DNA of 64,000 nucleotides from Coprobacter fastidiosus (GTDB lineage Bacteria; Bacteroidota; Bacteroidia; Bacteroidales; Coprobacteraceae), in the NCBI RefSeq assembly GCF_030296935.1, contig NZ_AP028032.1, forward strand, positions 2,108,001-2,172,000, given 5' to 3'. Below, piece by piece: positions 21,522 through 29,495 of this stretch; position 1 is the first letter of the stretch, and every line of letters starts with the position of its first letter. Below the pieces are notes generated by a model. The model was given only the letters and a program-made list of their open reading frames with translations. It did not search any database and had not been told where the DNA came from. Both the position numbers and the translations under genes were made by a program.

Positions 21522-23315
21522 ATGAAAAAGATTTTACTATTTGTTTCGATTTTATGTGGGTTGACTGCCTATGCGAACGACATCGATTTTCAATGGGCAA
21601 AAACATTTGTTTCTCCTATGGGAACAAGTGCACATTCTCTTGCAAAAAGTGCAGACGATAAAGTCTTCTCATTTGCCGGTTTCGGGTCCTCCGGAGCTGC
21701 AGATTCTCTTTCTTATGGTGAAACTCTAATCGGACACGGAGCTCCCTACGACGGAAGCAGCTCCTCCGGAAACTCAAACATCGTATTCCAAAAATTAGAA
21801 AAAAACGGAGATCTTGTCTGGTCTGTATATAGCTGCTGGGGCGGAGCCTCTCTTTCTGACTGTGCTTACACCCCGACTGCCGACGGAGGAGCATTCCTTG
21901 CTCTGAAATTTTATCATACCAACTACGATGCTGCAAAAAACGGGAAATTATTGTCTTTGGTCGATGCATCGGGTAAAACGACAGATGTCATTTGGGAATA
22001 TCCGGGATACTGGGTATATCAAGGAATTTTAGTAAAAATCAGTACGGAGGGAAACGTTGAATGGACTAAACTGATCAATGTAGATTATTCTCCTGTACCA
22101 GGAACGACATCGAGTACCTACAAAAACTATACTCCGCAAGGATTCTATTTCTATGGTGCAGCCGAAGACAATGAAGGAAATCTGTATATTGCCGGAAATT
22201 ATCGGAAAGAAATGACTTTCGTTAAAAAGGGAGGAGAAAAAGTCATATTGACACCTCACAATACCGAAGGCTGGACCGGAGATCCCCAATCGAGTGTCGG
22301 AGACCTGTTTTTAGTAAAATTAGATGACGCAGGAAATTATCTGGGACATATAACTACTACCGGAACTGCTGCAAGAGAAAGCATCAACAATATCACGTAT
22401 GCCGATGGAAAAATTTATTTCTTGGGTATGGTAAAAGGCGCATCGACAGAAGATTCTGAAATAAAATTAGGAAACACCACAATACAGCCGACAAAATTCG
22501 ATGATATACTCGTAGGAGCTGTTAATACCGATATGACCGTCGCATGGGTAAAACATTTTCCCGCTTTCGGTGCGAGCAACGGAAAACATACTACCCAAAA
22601 CAAAAAAATGGAATTGCAAAACGGGAATTTATATCTGATGGGACACGTTGTCGGAGGTTTCGGGACAGACAAAACCGAAGCGCTGATCAAAGGATCATCC
22701 ACTATGCAGACTGGTTTCCTTATCAAATGCAGCGCAACTGACGGGACTTGGTTAGGCGGAGCTATCGGTGAGAACTCGATCGGAGGATATTATGGCGCAT
22801 TCGAAGATGAAAACGGAAAAATCTACACATACGGTTATGCTTTAGGAAATGCTTATCTTATAACCTATAATACTTCTACATGGGAGATAGAGAATGAATA
22901 TAGTTTGGTAAAAGGCGGATCAACTACCGCATGGGGATGCCTGTTCGACGAAGGACAACTTCTGACTCTCGCCCGCAGTAACGCAAAATCTGCTAACACT
23001 ATTTTAGATGGTGCTTATACAATAGAAAGCCGAAAAGATGCCGGATCATGGATCACGATTCTTACTTCTTTCGAAATTCCGGAACTGGGACAAACTACCG
23101 GATTGATTTCTTCAGAAACAGCCAAAGAGCAAAGCGTCAAAGTGTACAGCGGAAAAAATCAGATATTTGTAGAAGCCGGAGAATCTTCTGAAATACAAAT
23201 TCTGAATACTTACGGACAAATCGTGAAAAGCATGACCGTATCGACAGGTAAACATGCGATTTCGATGCCAAAAGGAATTTATATCGTGAACAAGACTAAA
23301 GTGGTTGTATATTAA
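21522..23315 (+). CDS. Secreted beta-propeller-like protein with C-terminal sorting-type domain
   Basis: 597 aa from the ATG at 21522; the longer reading starts at GTG 21516 and adds two residues. Signal peptide MKKILLFVSILCGLTAYA. The body has repeated motifs of the type ILVKISTEGNVEWTKL, LFLVKLDDAGNYLGHI and GNLYIAGNYRKE, as in beta-propeller (SBBP-like) repeats. The last ~65 residues (VKVYSGKNQIFVEAGESSEI, LNTYGQIVKSM, ISMPKGIYIV) resemble a type 9 secretion C-terminal domain or the related DUF6383. It is divergent from the TonB receptor and separated from the next gene by a terminator. Probably cell-surface attached or secreted; its ligand is unknown. Confidence 0.75.
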   Translation: MKKILLFVSILCGLTAYANDIDFQWAKTFVSPMGTSAHSLAKSADDKVFSFAGFGSSGAADSLSYGETLIGHGAPYDGSSSSGNSNIVFQKLEKNGDLVWSVYSCWGGASLSDCAYTPTADGGAFLALKFYHTNYDAAKNGKLLSLVDASGKTTDVIWEYPGYWVYQGILVKISTEGNVEWTKLINVDYSPVPGTTSSTYKNYTPQGFYFYGAAEDNEGNLYIAGNYRKEMTFVKKGGEKVILTPHNTEGWTGDPQSSVGDLFLVKLDDAGNYLGHITTTGTAARESINNITYADGKIYFLGMVKGASTEDSEIKLGNTTIQPTKFDDILVGAVNTDMTVAWVKHFPAFGASNGKHTTQNKKMELQNGNLYLMGHVVGGFGTDKTEALIKGSSTMQTGFLIKCSATDGTWLGGAIGENSIGGYYGAFEDENGKIYTYGYALGNAYLITYNTSTWEIENEYSLVKGGSTTAWGCLFDEGQLLTLARSNAKSANTILDGAYTIESRKDAGSWITILTSFEIPELGQTTGLISSETAKEQSVKVYSGKNQIFVEAGESSEIQILNTYGQIVKSMTVSTGKHAISMPKGIYIVNKTKVVVY

Positions 23316-23321
23316 CTATTA

Positions 23322-23364
23322 AAAAGCATCCATGAACCTGTTAGCGCAGGAAATGGGTGCTTTT
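23322..23364 (+). terminator. Rho-independent terminator between propeller gene and lipoprotein gene
   Basis: AAAAGCATCCAT (23322-23333) pairs with ATGGGTGCTTTT (23353-23364) with one G-T pair; an inner CCTG/CAGG stem surrounds a six-base loop. Followed by ATTATA. It also explains why the long in-frame start of the next gene at 23332 is false: it lies inside the hairpin. Confidence 0.75.
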
Positions 23365-23382
23365 ATTATAAAAAAAATTATT

Positions 23383-23970
23383 ATGAATAAGACAATGACT
23401 TACATCGCTTCTTTATTATTATGCATAGGGAGCGTCAGTTGCGGAAACAACACAAAACAACAATCTCAGAATACGGCAGAAGAACAAGCAATCGTATCTA
23501 CCGGAATGGAAGTCGATTCTCTTCTCGCAAACGCTGATTCGCTGGCTGAAAAAAATATAACGGTACAAGGTATTTGCACACACACTTGCAAACACGGTGC
23601 TAAAAAAATATTCTTGATGGGAAGTGACGATACGCAGACGATACGTATCGAAGCAGGTGAATTAGGACAATTCAGCCCCGATTGCGTAAACAGTATTGTC
23701 GAAGTAAACGGTATATTAAAAGAACAGCGGATCGATGAAAACTATTTGGTACAATGGGAAGAACAAACCAAAGCGAAAACCGAAGAGAAGCATGGAACAG
23801 GAGAAGCCGGATGCAGCACCGAGAAAAAAGCTCGGGGAGAAACCGGAAACACGACAGAAGAACGGATTGCAGACTTCAGAAAAAAAATAGCGGAACGCAA
23901 AGCGAAAACCGGAAAAGATTATCTCTCTTTTTATTTTGTAGAAGCAGAGTCTTATAAGATCTTAGAATAA
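23383..23970 (+). CDS. Cys/His-motif lipoprotein, OB-fold-like
   Basis: 195 aa from the ATG at 23383; the longer reading begins inside the upstream terminator. Lipoprotein signal MNKTMTYIASLLLCIGSVSC with Cys 20. Residues ~55-125 look like a small OB-type barrel (ITVQGICTHTCKHGAKKIFL, TQTIRIEAGELGQFS, SIVEVNGILKEQ) and include a C-T-H-T-C-K-H cluster at 65-71 that could bind a metal. The C-terminal part is highly charged and likely coiled. Five bases before the ABC ATPase gene, so it is the first gene of a four-gene operon with the ABC transporter and DUF4857. A ligand-binding or sensor role is inferred. Confidence 0.78.
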   Translation: MNKTMTYIASLLLCIGSVSCGNNTKQQSQNTAEEQAIVSTGMEVDSLLANADSLAEKNITVQGICTHTCKHGAKKIFLMGSDDTQTIRIEAGELGQFSPDCVNSIVEVNGILKEQRIDENYLVQWEEQTKAKTEEKHGTGEAGCSTEKKARGETGNTTEERIADFRKKIAERKAKTGKDYLSFYFVEAESYKILE

Positions 23971-23975
23971 GAATA

Positions 23976-24860
23976 ATGGAAAACGTCATATCATGTAAAA
24001 ACCTGACCCATTATTATGGGAAAAGGCTTATTTATAAAGATTTGAGTTTCAATGTCCCGAAGGGCCGCATTTTAGGGCTTTTAGGAAAAAACGGAACGGG
24101 AAAGACAACAACGATCAATATCTTGAACGGCTATTTGAAGCCTAAATCGGGAGAATGCCTTATCTTCGGGCGGGATGTACAAAACATGGAACCGTCATTA
24201 CGTCGTAATATAGGCTTACTGATAGAAGGTCATATCCAATACTCGTTCATGAATATCCGGCAAATCGAGAAATTCTATGCCTCTTTTTATCCGAAATGGA
24301 AAAAAGAGGCTTTTTACGAACTGGTCGGAAAATTAAAAATCACCCCGACTCAACGCATCAGCCGCATGTCTTGCGGACAAAGATCTCAAATAGCTCTCGG
24401 ACTTATTCTCGCCCAAGATCCCGAATTGTTGATTTTGGATGATTTTTCGTTAGGTCTTGATCCCGGTTACCGAAGGCTTTTTGTCGATTATTTGCGTGAA
24501 TATGCCCGTGCAGAGCAAAAGACGGTTTTTCTCACTTCTCATATCATTCAGGATATGGAACGCCTTATCGACGATTGTATTATCATGGATTACGGACACA
24601 TAATGATCCAACAACCGGTAAAAGAGCTTTTAGGCTCTGTAAAACGGTATGAGTTTACCGTACCCGACCGATATGAACCAAACGGATATTCAGGATTCTA
24701 CTATCCTTCGAAAATACGAAATCATGTAGAAACCTTTTCTTTCTTTTCGGAAAAAGAGGCAGAAGAGAAACTCAAGTCTCTTGGAGTTCCCTTTTCCGGA
24801 CTAAAAGCCGAATCAGTCAATCTGGAAGACGCATTTATCGGTCTCACCGGAAAATATTAA
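23976..24860 (+). CDS. ABC transporter ATP-binding protein
   Basis: 294 aa cytoplasmic ATPase of an ABC-2-type exporter-like system. Walker A GKNGTGKT (37-44); signature motif MSCGQ (131-135) in place of LSGGQ; Walker B LLILDDFSLGLDP, with Asp156 where the catalytic Glu normally stands; H-loop TSH (His189). The changed signature and D-for-E in Walker B suggest slowed or altered ATP hydrolysis. The C-terminal ~80 residues form an extra domain (YSGFYYPSKIRNHVETFSFF). In an operon with a membrane permease and DUF4857. Confidence 0.9.
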   Translation: MENVISCKNLTHYYGKRLIYKDLSFNVPKGRILGLLGKNGTGKTTTINILNGYLKPKSGECLIFGRDVQNMEPSLRRNIGLLIEGHIQYSFMNIRQIEKFYASFYPKWKKEAFYELVGKLKITPTQRISRMSCGQRSQIALGLILAQDPELLILDDFSLGLDPGYRRLFVDYLREYARAEQKTVFLTSHIIQDMERLIDDCIIMDYGHIMIQQPVKELLGSVKRYEFTVPDRYEPNGYSGFYYPSKIRNHVETFSFFSEKEAEEKLKSLGVPFSGLKAESVNLEDAFIGLTGKY

Positions 24861-24882
24861 TACATTAAAGACTCTTCTCAGA

Positions 24883-25554
24883 ATGGAAAAAGCATTATGT
24901 TATAAAGAATGGATCAAAACCCGATACTATTACTTCTTGGCAATACTCGTGTCATGGGGTATGACCGGATACTGCATACTTAAAATCAACCGGGCAATAA
25001 CGATGAAAGGCGCACCTCATCTATGGGAGGTAATGCTCGGGAAAGACGTAGTTTTTATCGACTTGTTGACTTATTTACCATTGTTGATCGGGATATTTTT
25101 GGCATGGGTACAATTTGTTCCTGAGATGCAGCAGAATCGGCTGAAACTAACATTGCATCTGCCGGTATCGCAATACAAGACAATCTCGATCATGTTATCT
25201 TTCGGAATCATCTTGCTGCTTATCGGATTTGCATCCGACTTTTTGCTGTTATGGCTTTATTTGCAGAAGTTCTTTGCAACAGAACTGACATCCAGAATAT
25301 TGCTGACCGCGATTCCCTGGTTTACAGCCGGAATTACCGGATATCTATTAACCGCATGGATATGCCTCGAGCCCACATGGAAACGCAGAATACTCAATAT
25401 TCTTATTTCCACAGCAATACTCCGCATCTTCTTTTTATCTTCTGTTCCCGAATCTTATAACTGTTTTTTACCTATACTCATTCTATTTACAATACTGACT
25501 CTATTCTTCAGCTTATTATCGGTATCACGATTCAGAGCAGGAAAACAGGATTAA
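24883..25554 (+). CDS. ABC transporter permease subunit (ABC-2-like)
   Basis: 223 aa, about six hydrophobic segments (YYFLAILVSWGMTGYCIL, LLTYLPLLIGIFLAWVQFV, MLSFGIILLLIGFASDFLLL, AIPWFTAGITGYLLTAWICL, ILISTAILRIFFL, LPILILFTILTLFFSLLS). MEKALCYKEWIKTRYY at the start is typical of ABC-2 permeases of Bacteroidetes. It lies 22 bp after the ATPase gene and should be its membrane partner. Substrate unknown. Confidence 0.8.
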   Translation: MEKALCYKEWIKTRYYYFLAILVSWGMTGYCILKINRAITMKGAPHLWEVMLGKDVVFIDLLTYLPLLIGIFLAWVQFVPEMQQNRLKLTLHLPVSQYKTISIMLSFGIILLLIGFASDFLLLWLYLQKFFATELTSRILLTAIPWFTAGITGYLLTAWICLEPTWKRRILNILISTAILRIFFLSSVPESYNCFLPILILFTILTLFFSLLSVSRFRAGKQD

Positions 25555-25584
25555 TATTAAGATACTAATATAAAACTAAAAATC

Positions 25585-26637
25585 ATGATACGTTTCAGTA
25601 AAATACTCCTATATATAACCATAATTCTGTTATTATTCTGGTTGATTCCGTGGGGATACGGCTTCATTTTTTCAAAACCTCAAAAAAATCCGTTTATTTT
25701 ATACAGTACGGTAATAAACGATTTCGCCATTTTGGAAAATAACGGAAAAGGAACGGAAAGAAAAGATCTGAAAGGGAAATACTATACCGAATCGGAATTC
25801 GACAGCATATTGCCGATGTTCTACTACCGGCAATTAATCGCGGACGAAAGATTCCCGGAGGAAATAAACGGTGTCGCCTTGTCTCCGAAAATCGCACAAA
25901 CGGAAAATTTCATCTTCCGCCATCAGCCGTCTGACGTGAATTGTAAAAAACCGGGACTTTATCCTCTTCTGGAATCAATGTCCGGCAGAGTCGATCTGAA
26001 AATGCCGGATGATGTTTTCAGGATAAACAACAACGGTATCGAGTTCATAGATATAAAAACAAACAGTATCGACGAAAAGAAAAGCCGCATTTACACAGAT
26101 GCCATGAAGAAAAAAGGATTTTGTTTCCCGGCGAATATCATAGCCGGAAATCCGACTGCCCGAAAAGATTATGACGAAGGTTATCTCATTACAGACCGGA
26201 CAGGATCTTTATATCATTTGAAACAGGTAAAAGGACGCCCGTATTTCAGGAAAATAGAAATTCCGAACGGACTGAAAATAAAATATATTTTCCCGACAGA
26301 GTTTAAAAATCGGAAATACCATGCTTTCCTGACCGATGACAAAAATGATTTGTATGTTTTATATACCAAAACTTACGAACTCAAAAAAAGCGGTATTCCT
26401 CACTTCAACCCGCAGAAAGATGAAATTTCTATTTTCGGAAACATTTTCGACTGGACGGTATCTTTATCTAATCCTGAAGAAAACAAAATATATGCATTAG
26501 ATGCCGAAAGTCTCCGGTTATTAAAACAAATAGACTTGGCGAGGCTTTATCCGGATATCCAGCAGAATAATTTTCCTGTCCGACTTACTTTTACATCATT
26601 ATCCGATAAATACGTATTCCCCCGTATCTCAATGTAA
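25585..26637 (+). CDS. DUF4857 family membrane-anchored protein
   Basis: 350 aa with one N-terminal membrane anchor (ILLYITIILLLFWLIPWGYG) and a large periplasmic part rich in beta strands (YLITDRTGSLYHLKQVKG, YHAFLTDDKNDLYVLYTK), consistent with a propeller-like domain. It matches DUF4857, a Bacteroidetes family encoded next to ABC-2-type ABC transporters. Last gene of the lipoprotein-ATPase-permease-DUF4857 operon. Function unknown. Confidence 0.8.
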   Translation: MIRFSKILLYITIILLLFWLIPWGYGFIFSKPQKNPFILYSTVINDFAILENNGKGTERKDLKGKYYTESEFDSILPMFYYRQLIADERFPEEINGVALSPKIAQTENFIFRHQPSDVNCKKPGLYPLLESMSGRVDLKMPDDVFRINNNGIEFIDIKTNSIDEKKSRIYTDAMKKKGFCFPANIIAGNPTARKDYDEGYLITDRTGSLYHLKQVKGRPYFRKIEIPNGLKIKYIFPTEFKNRKYHAFLTDDKNDLYVLYTKTYELKKSGIPHFNPQKDEISIFGNIFDWTVSLSNPEENKIYALDAESLRLLKQIDLARLYPDIQQNNFPVRLTFTSLSDKYVFPRISM

Positions 26638-26648
26638 CTTTACAAAAA

Positions 26649-26681
26649 TGCGCCCGGAAAGATGAATTGCTTCCGGGCGCA
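26649..26681. terminator. Strong bidirectional terminator
   Basis: TGCGCCCGGAA (26649-26659) pairs perfectly with TTCCGGGCGCA (26671-26681). On the minus strand it is followed by TTTTTG, ending the PepSY-like transcript; on the plus strand CTCTTATAATC follows, ending the DUF4857 operon. Confidence 0.88.
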
Positions 26682-26703
26682 CTCTTATAATCTTCTGCAA
26701 AGA

Positions 26704-27141
26704 TCAATCATCATAATCTATCAGGCGAAACTGCTTGTCAAATGTCAACTCTATACCACCTTTCAACTTCACTTCATACTCTTTCGTATCTTGTTCAAAC
26801 TTAATAACCGGTATATCCGGATGATTTTCCTTTAAATATTCAACAATCGGAACAGGAACAATACCGGCAGGAACCATACTGTATTTACAATCCACCTCTT
26901 TCAGATCGCCATATTTACGAAATTCGACTTTATTGCCATTCACGAAAATCACTTCATATTCCTGATCGAACCAACTCTTATCCACTTTTGCCAATGCAAC
27001 TTTCAGATCGGGAAAATATTTTTTGATAAATTGCTGGGCTTTAGCAGGTAGCTGATCCACACGAATAGGACGATCTTCTCTCGCATAAGTCGCAGTACTA
27101 AGGGTAAACAAACAGATAAACAGAACAAATAATTTTTTCAT
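26704..27141 (-). CDS. Periplasmic PepSY-like protein
   Basis: 145 aa with a signal peptide (MKKLFVLFICLFTLSTATYA) and two PepSY-like (DUF2874) repeats: LPAKAQQFIKKYFPDLKVAL...EYEVIFVNGNKVEF and VEYLKENHPDIPVIKFEQDT...YEVKLKGGIELTF. Members are small exported proteins often found beside two-component systems, as here; an inhibitory or sensory role has been suggested for PepSY domains generally. It lies 174 bp downstream of the histidine kinase on the same strand. Exact function unknown. Confidence 0.85.
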   Translation of the reverse strand: MKKLFVLFICLFTLSTATYAREDRPIRVDQLPAKAQQFIKKYFPDLKVALAKVDKSWFDQEYEVIFVNGNKVEFRKYGDLKEVDCKYSMVPAGIVPVPIVEYLKENHPDIPVIKFEQDTKEYEVKLKGGIELTFDKQFRLIDYDD

Positions 27142-27315
27142 AATCTCTTTTTTTCGTTTATAAAAAGACCTTTAACTCAACTGTCATACAACCGTTAAGA
27201 ATGACCTATGTGACAAAAATGAAACACAAATCTGAAATGAACTTGAAATAGAGACAGTAAAACAAACCGAAAGAAATTATCCAAACCGCCGACCCGAACA
27301 AAATTTGAACAGGTT

Positions 27316-28599
27316 CTAAGGCAGTTTATTCCATGAAAGGATAAAACGATGCTCTCCCCCGACATACCGATAATCGACCTCTATTCCATAATATTGTCCT
27401 ATAGCTTTAACAATAGCCAAACCCAAACCGGTCGATCCTTTCTTCTTAGAACCTTGATAAAAACGGTCAAAAATACGCTCTCCGTCTAAAGCTCCGGAAT
27501 CTGCACCGTTACAAAACATAATTCCCGAAGCGTCCGTTATGATACGGATATAACCATTGTCCGAATTGTGGACATAGGCATTCTTCAATAAATTCGTGAC
27601 AAGTGCCGTCGCTAATGACTCATTCATATCAACAATCAACTGAGAGCGCTTTTCCAATTCCACCTTTATGTTCCGGTAGCTATATATATCTTTGTACAAA
27701 TCCAGTTGCCGCTCCAATAATTCGTTCATATTTACAGAAACATTATCGGTAAACTGTCCGCTATCTATTTTAGAAAGGAACAAAAGAGATTTATTGAGGC
27801 GGACTATATACTCGATCGTCTGCCGGGTTTTCAAGATTTCGACCAATTGTTCCTCCGTAAGCTCGGTATTGTCCGTCAGCCATTCGAGACGGTTTTGGCA
27901 AACCGCCAACGGGGTCTGTATCTCGTGAGAAGCATTCCCGATAAACTGCTTTTGCTGATCGAAGAGCTGTTCGGTTCTTCTCGCATAACGAATCGCCGCA
28001 TCATTCAATTTTTTAAACTCCGATATCTTCGTATCATTTTTCAAAAGTTTGTTTTCTCCCCCGACAGTATAATCATCCAGCCAATGCAATAATGTATAAA
28101 GCGGACGCATACTCCGGTAAAAAACCCATGTGTTTATCCCGATAATAATCAACAATAAAGTAACATATAGCACGATGATCCAGTTCAGAATAGAATTACG
28201 CAAGTCTTCTTTCTCAAAAGAAGGTGTCGCTACAGTCAGCTCAAAATAAACACCCGAGTCATTTTGAAATATGGTTTTCAAGATTCTTGCCGGTTCGGTA
28301 TCTTGCAAACGGGGAATGTAAATTTTCGCATCCGTATAGCTGATAGCCGAACGGCTTTCGGCATATTCCCGGGTTACTTCTCTGATCTGATAACTGTTAT
28401 TCGACCCGTCACCTGATGAAAGTGTCTTCTCTCCTGCCAGTACCTGCATAATAATCATATCGGAATAGTTCTCGAGCGCATCATCCACCTCATCGTTAAT
28501 CTCCGTCTGCAATGCAAAATAAAAAAAGGCCGCCCAAGCCGTCAGTAAAATCACCAAGGCGACCGAAACCCGCAATATGATCTGATATATAAGCTTCAT
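27316..28599 (-). CDS. Two-component sensor histidine kinase
   Basis: 427 aa inner-membrane kinase. Two membrane segments (residues ~7-32 and ~138-160) enclose a periplasmic sensor loop of about 105 residues. The H-box is GNASHEIQTPL with the phosphorylated His225; N-box LVTNLLKNAYVHN; G-boxes IFDRFYQGSKKKGSTGLGLA. The gene begins 14 bp after the response regulator stop, so the two form an operon. Stimulus not evident; the neighbouring PepSY-like protein may be a target or accessory. Confidence 0.93.
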   Translation of the reverse strand: MKLIYQIILRVSVALVILLTAWAAFFYFALQTEINDEVDDALENYSDMIIMQVLAGEKTLSSGDGSNNSYQIREVTREYAESRSAISYTDAKIYIPRLQDTEPARILKTIFQNDSGVYFELTVATPSFEKEDLRNSILNWIIVLYVTLLLIIIGINTWVFYRSMRPLYTLLHWLDDYTVGGENKLLKNDTKISEFKKLNDAAIRYARRTEQLFDQQKQFIGNASHEIQTPLAVCQNRLEWLTDNTELTEEQLVEILKTRQTIEYIVRLNKSLLFLSKIDSGQFTDNVSVNMNELLERQLDLYKDIYSYRNIKVELEKRSQLIVDMNESLATALVTNLLKNAYVHNSDNGYIRIITDASGIMFCNGADSGALDGERIFDRFYQGSKKKGSTGLGLAIVKAIGQYYGIEVDYRYVGGEHRFILSWNKLP

Positions 28600-28613
28600 C
28601 CCACTATAACCGG

Positions 28614-29294
28614 TTATCCGGCAACGACAAGTTTATAACCGAATCCGTACACCGATTTTATTTCAATTTCAGCTCCCGCATCTCTCAGCTTTTTCCTCAG
28701 GTTTTTCATCTGCGCATATATGAAATCGAAATTATCCGCCTGATCGATATGATCGCCCCATACGGCTTCCGCCAATACCGATTTATCGACCAAATGACCG
28801 GGACGAAGAATAAAATAATACAATATATCATACTCTTTACGAAGCAGAGGCACATCAGCGCCATTTACCGATACTTGAAATTTATCGGGCGACACGACCA
28901 CATTTCCCAACTTGATCGTATTTTCTCCATTCCCGCGATTACGGCGCATCACACTTTTTATTCGTGCAGACAGTTCCGCCAGATGAAAAGGTTTCGCCAG
29001 ATAATCATCCGCACCTAAATCAAGACCCGACACCTTATCCTCTATCGAATCTTTTGCCGATATAATAATGACATTCCCCTGCTTTCGTAACGCTTTAAAA
29101 CGGTCGAGCAAATCTAAACCGCTACCGTCCGGCAGCATAATATCCAGTAAAATGCAGTCATAACTGTAATCTTCGATCTTTTGCAAAGCCTGACCGTAAG
29201 TTGCGGCAACCTCGACAACATAACGCTCTTTCTCCAATGTTCTCTGCATCAACTCTCTCAAAGAAGGTTCATCTTCGACAATCAGAATTTTCAT
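28614..29294 (-). CDS. OmpR-family response regulator
   Basis: 226 aa. Receiver domain (1-120) with acidic pocket E7-D8, phosphoacceptor D51 in CILLDIMLPDG, and Lys in AKPFHLAEL; C-terminal winged helix (130-223) with LLRKEYDILYYFILRPG and VDKSVLAEAVWGD. Partner of the kinase encoded directly downstream. A TATCTTTG box on the minus strand at 29384-29391 could be its promoter. Confidence 0.94.
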   Translation of the reverse strand: MKILIVEDEPSLRELMQRTLEKERYVVEVAATYGQALQKIEDYSYDCILLDIMLPDGSGLDLLDRFKALRKQGNVIIISAKDSIEDKVSGLDLGADDYLAKPFHLAELSARIKSVMRRNRGNGENTIKLGNVVVSPDKFQVSVNGADVPLLRKEYDILYYFILRPGHLVDKSVLAEAVWGDHIDQADNFDFIYAQMKNLRKKLRDAGAEIEIKSVYGFGYKLVVAG

Positions 29295-29383
29295 TTCCTA
29301 CTGTTTTAAAATAAAGAATCGCATCCGATTTATTCTCGGATCGTCTCTGTCCTTTTTCGATAAACTAAAAACAACCTGCAATT

Positions 29384-29391
29384 CAAAGATA
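29384..29391 (-). promoter_or_regulatory. Candidate -7 box for the two-component operon
   Basis: Reads TATCTTTG on the minus strand, a perfect TAnnTTTG, about 90 bp upstream of the response regulator start. The -33 element is poor. Confidence 0.42.
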
Positions 29392-29495
29392 AAAGATAAT
29401 CCTGAAATAAAACTGAAACTCCGAGAGAAATATACAGACATCCTTCTATAATCATCTAACTTTTAGAGGCATTCCGTTTAAGATAGCCTTCCATT

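Noticed and set aside
23332-23382. Longer N terminus for the Cys/His lipoprotein
   Set aside because: It starts within the upstream terminator hairpin and would bury the lipoprotein signal.
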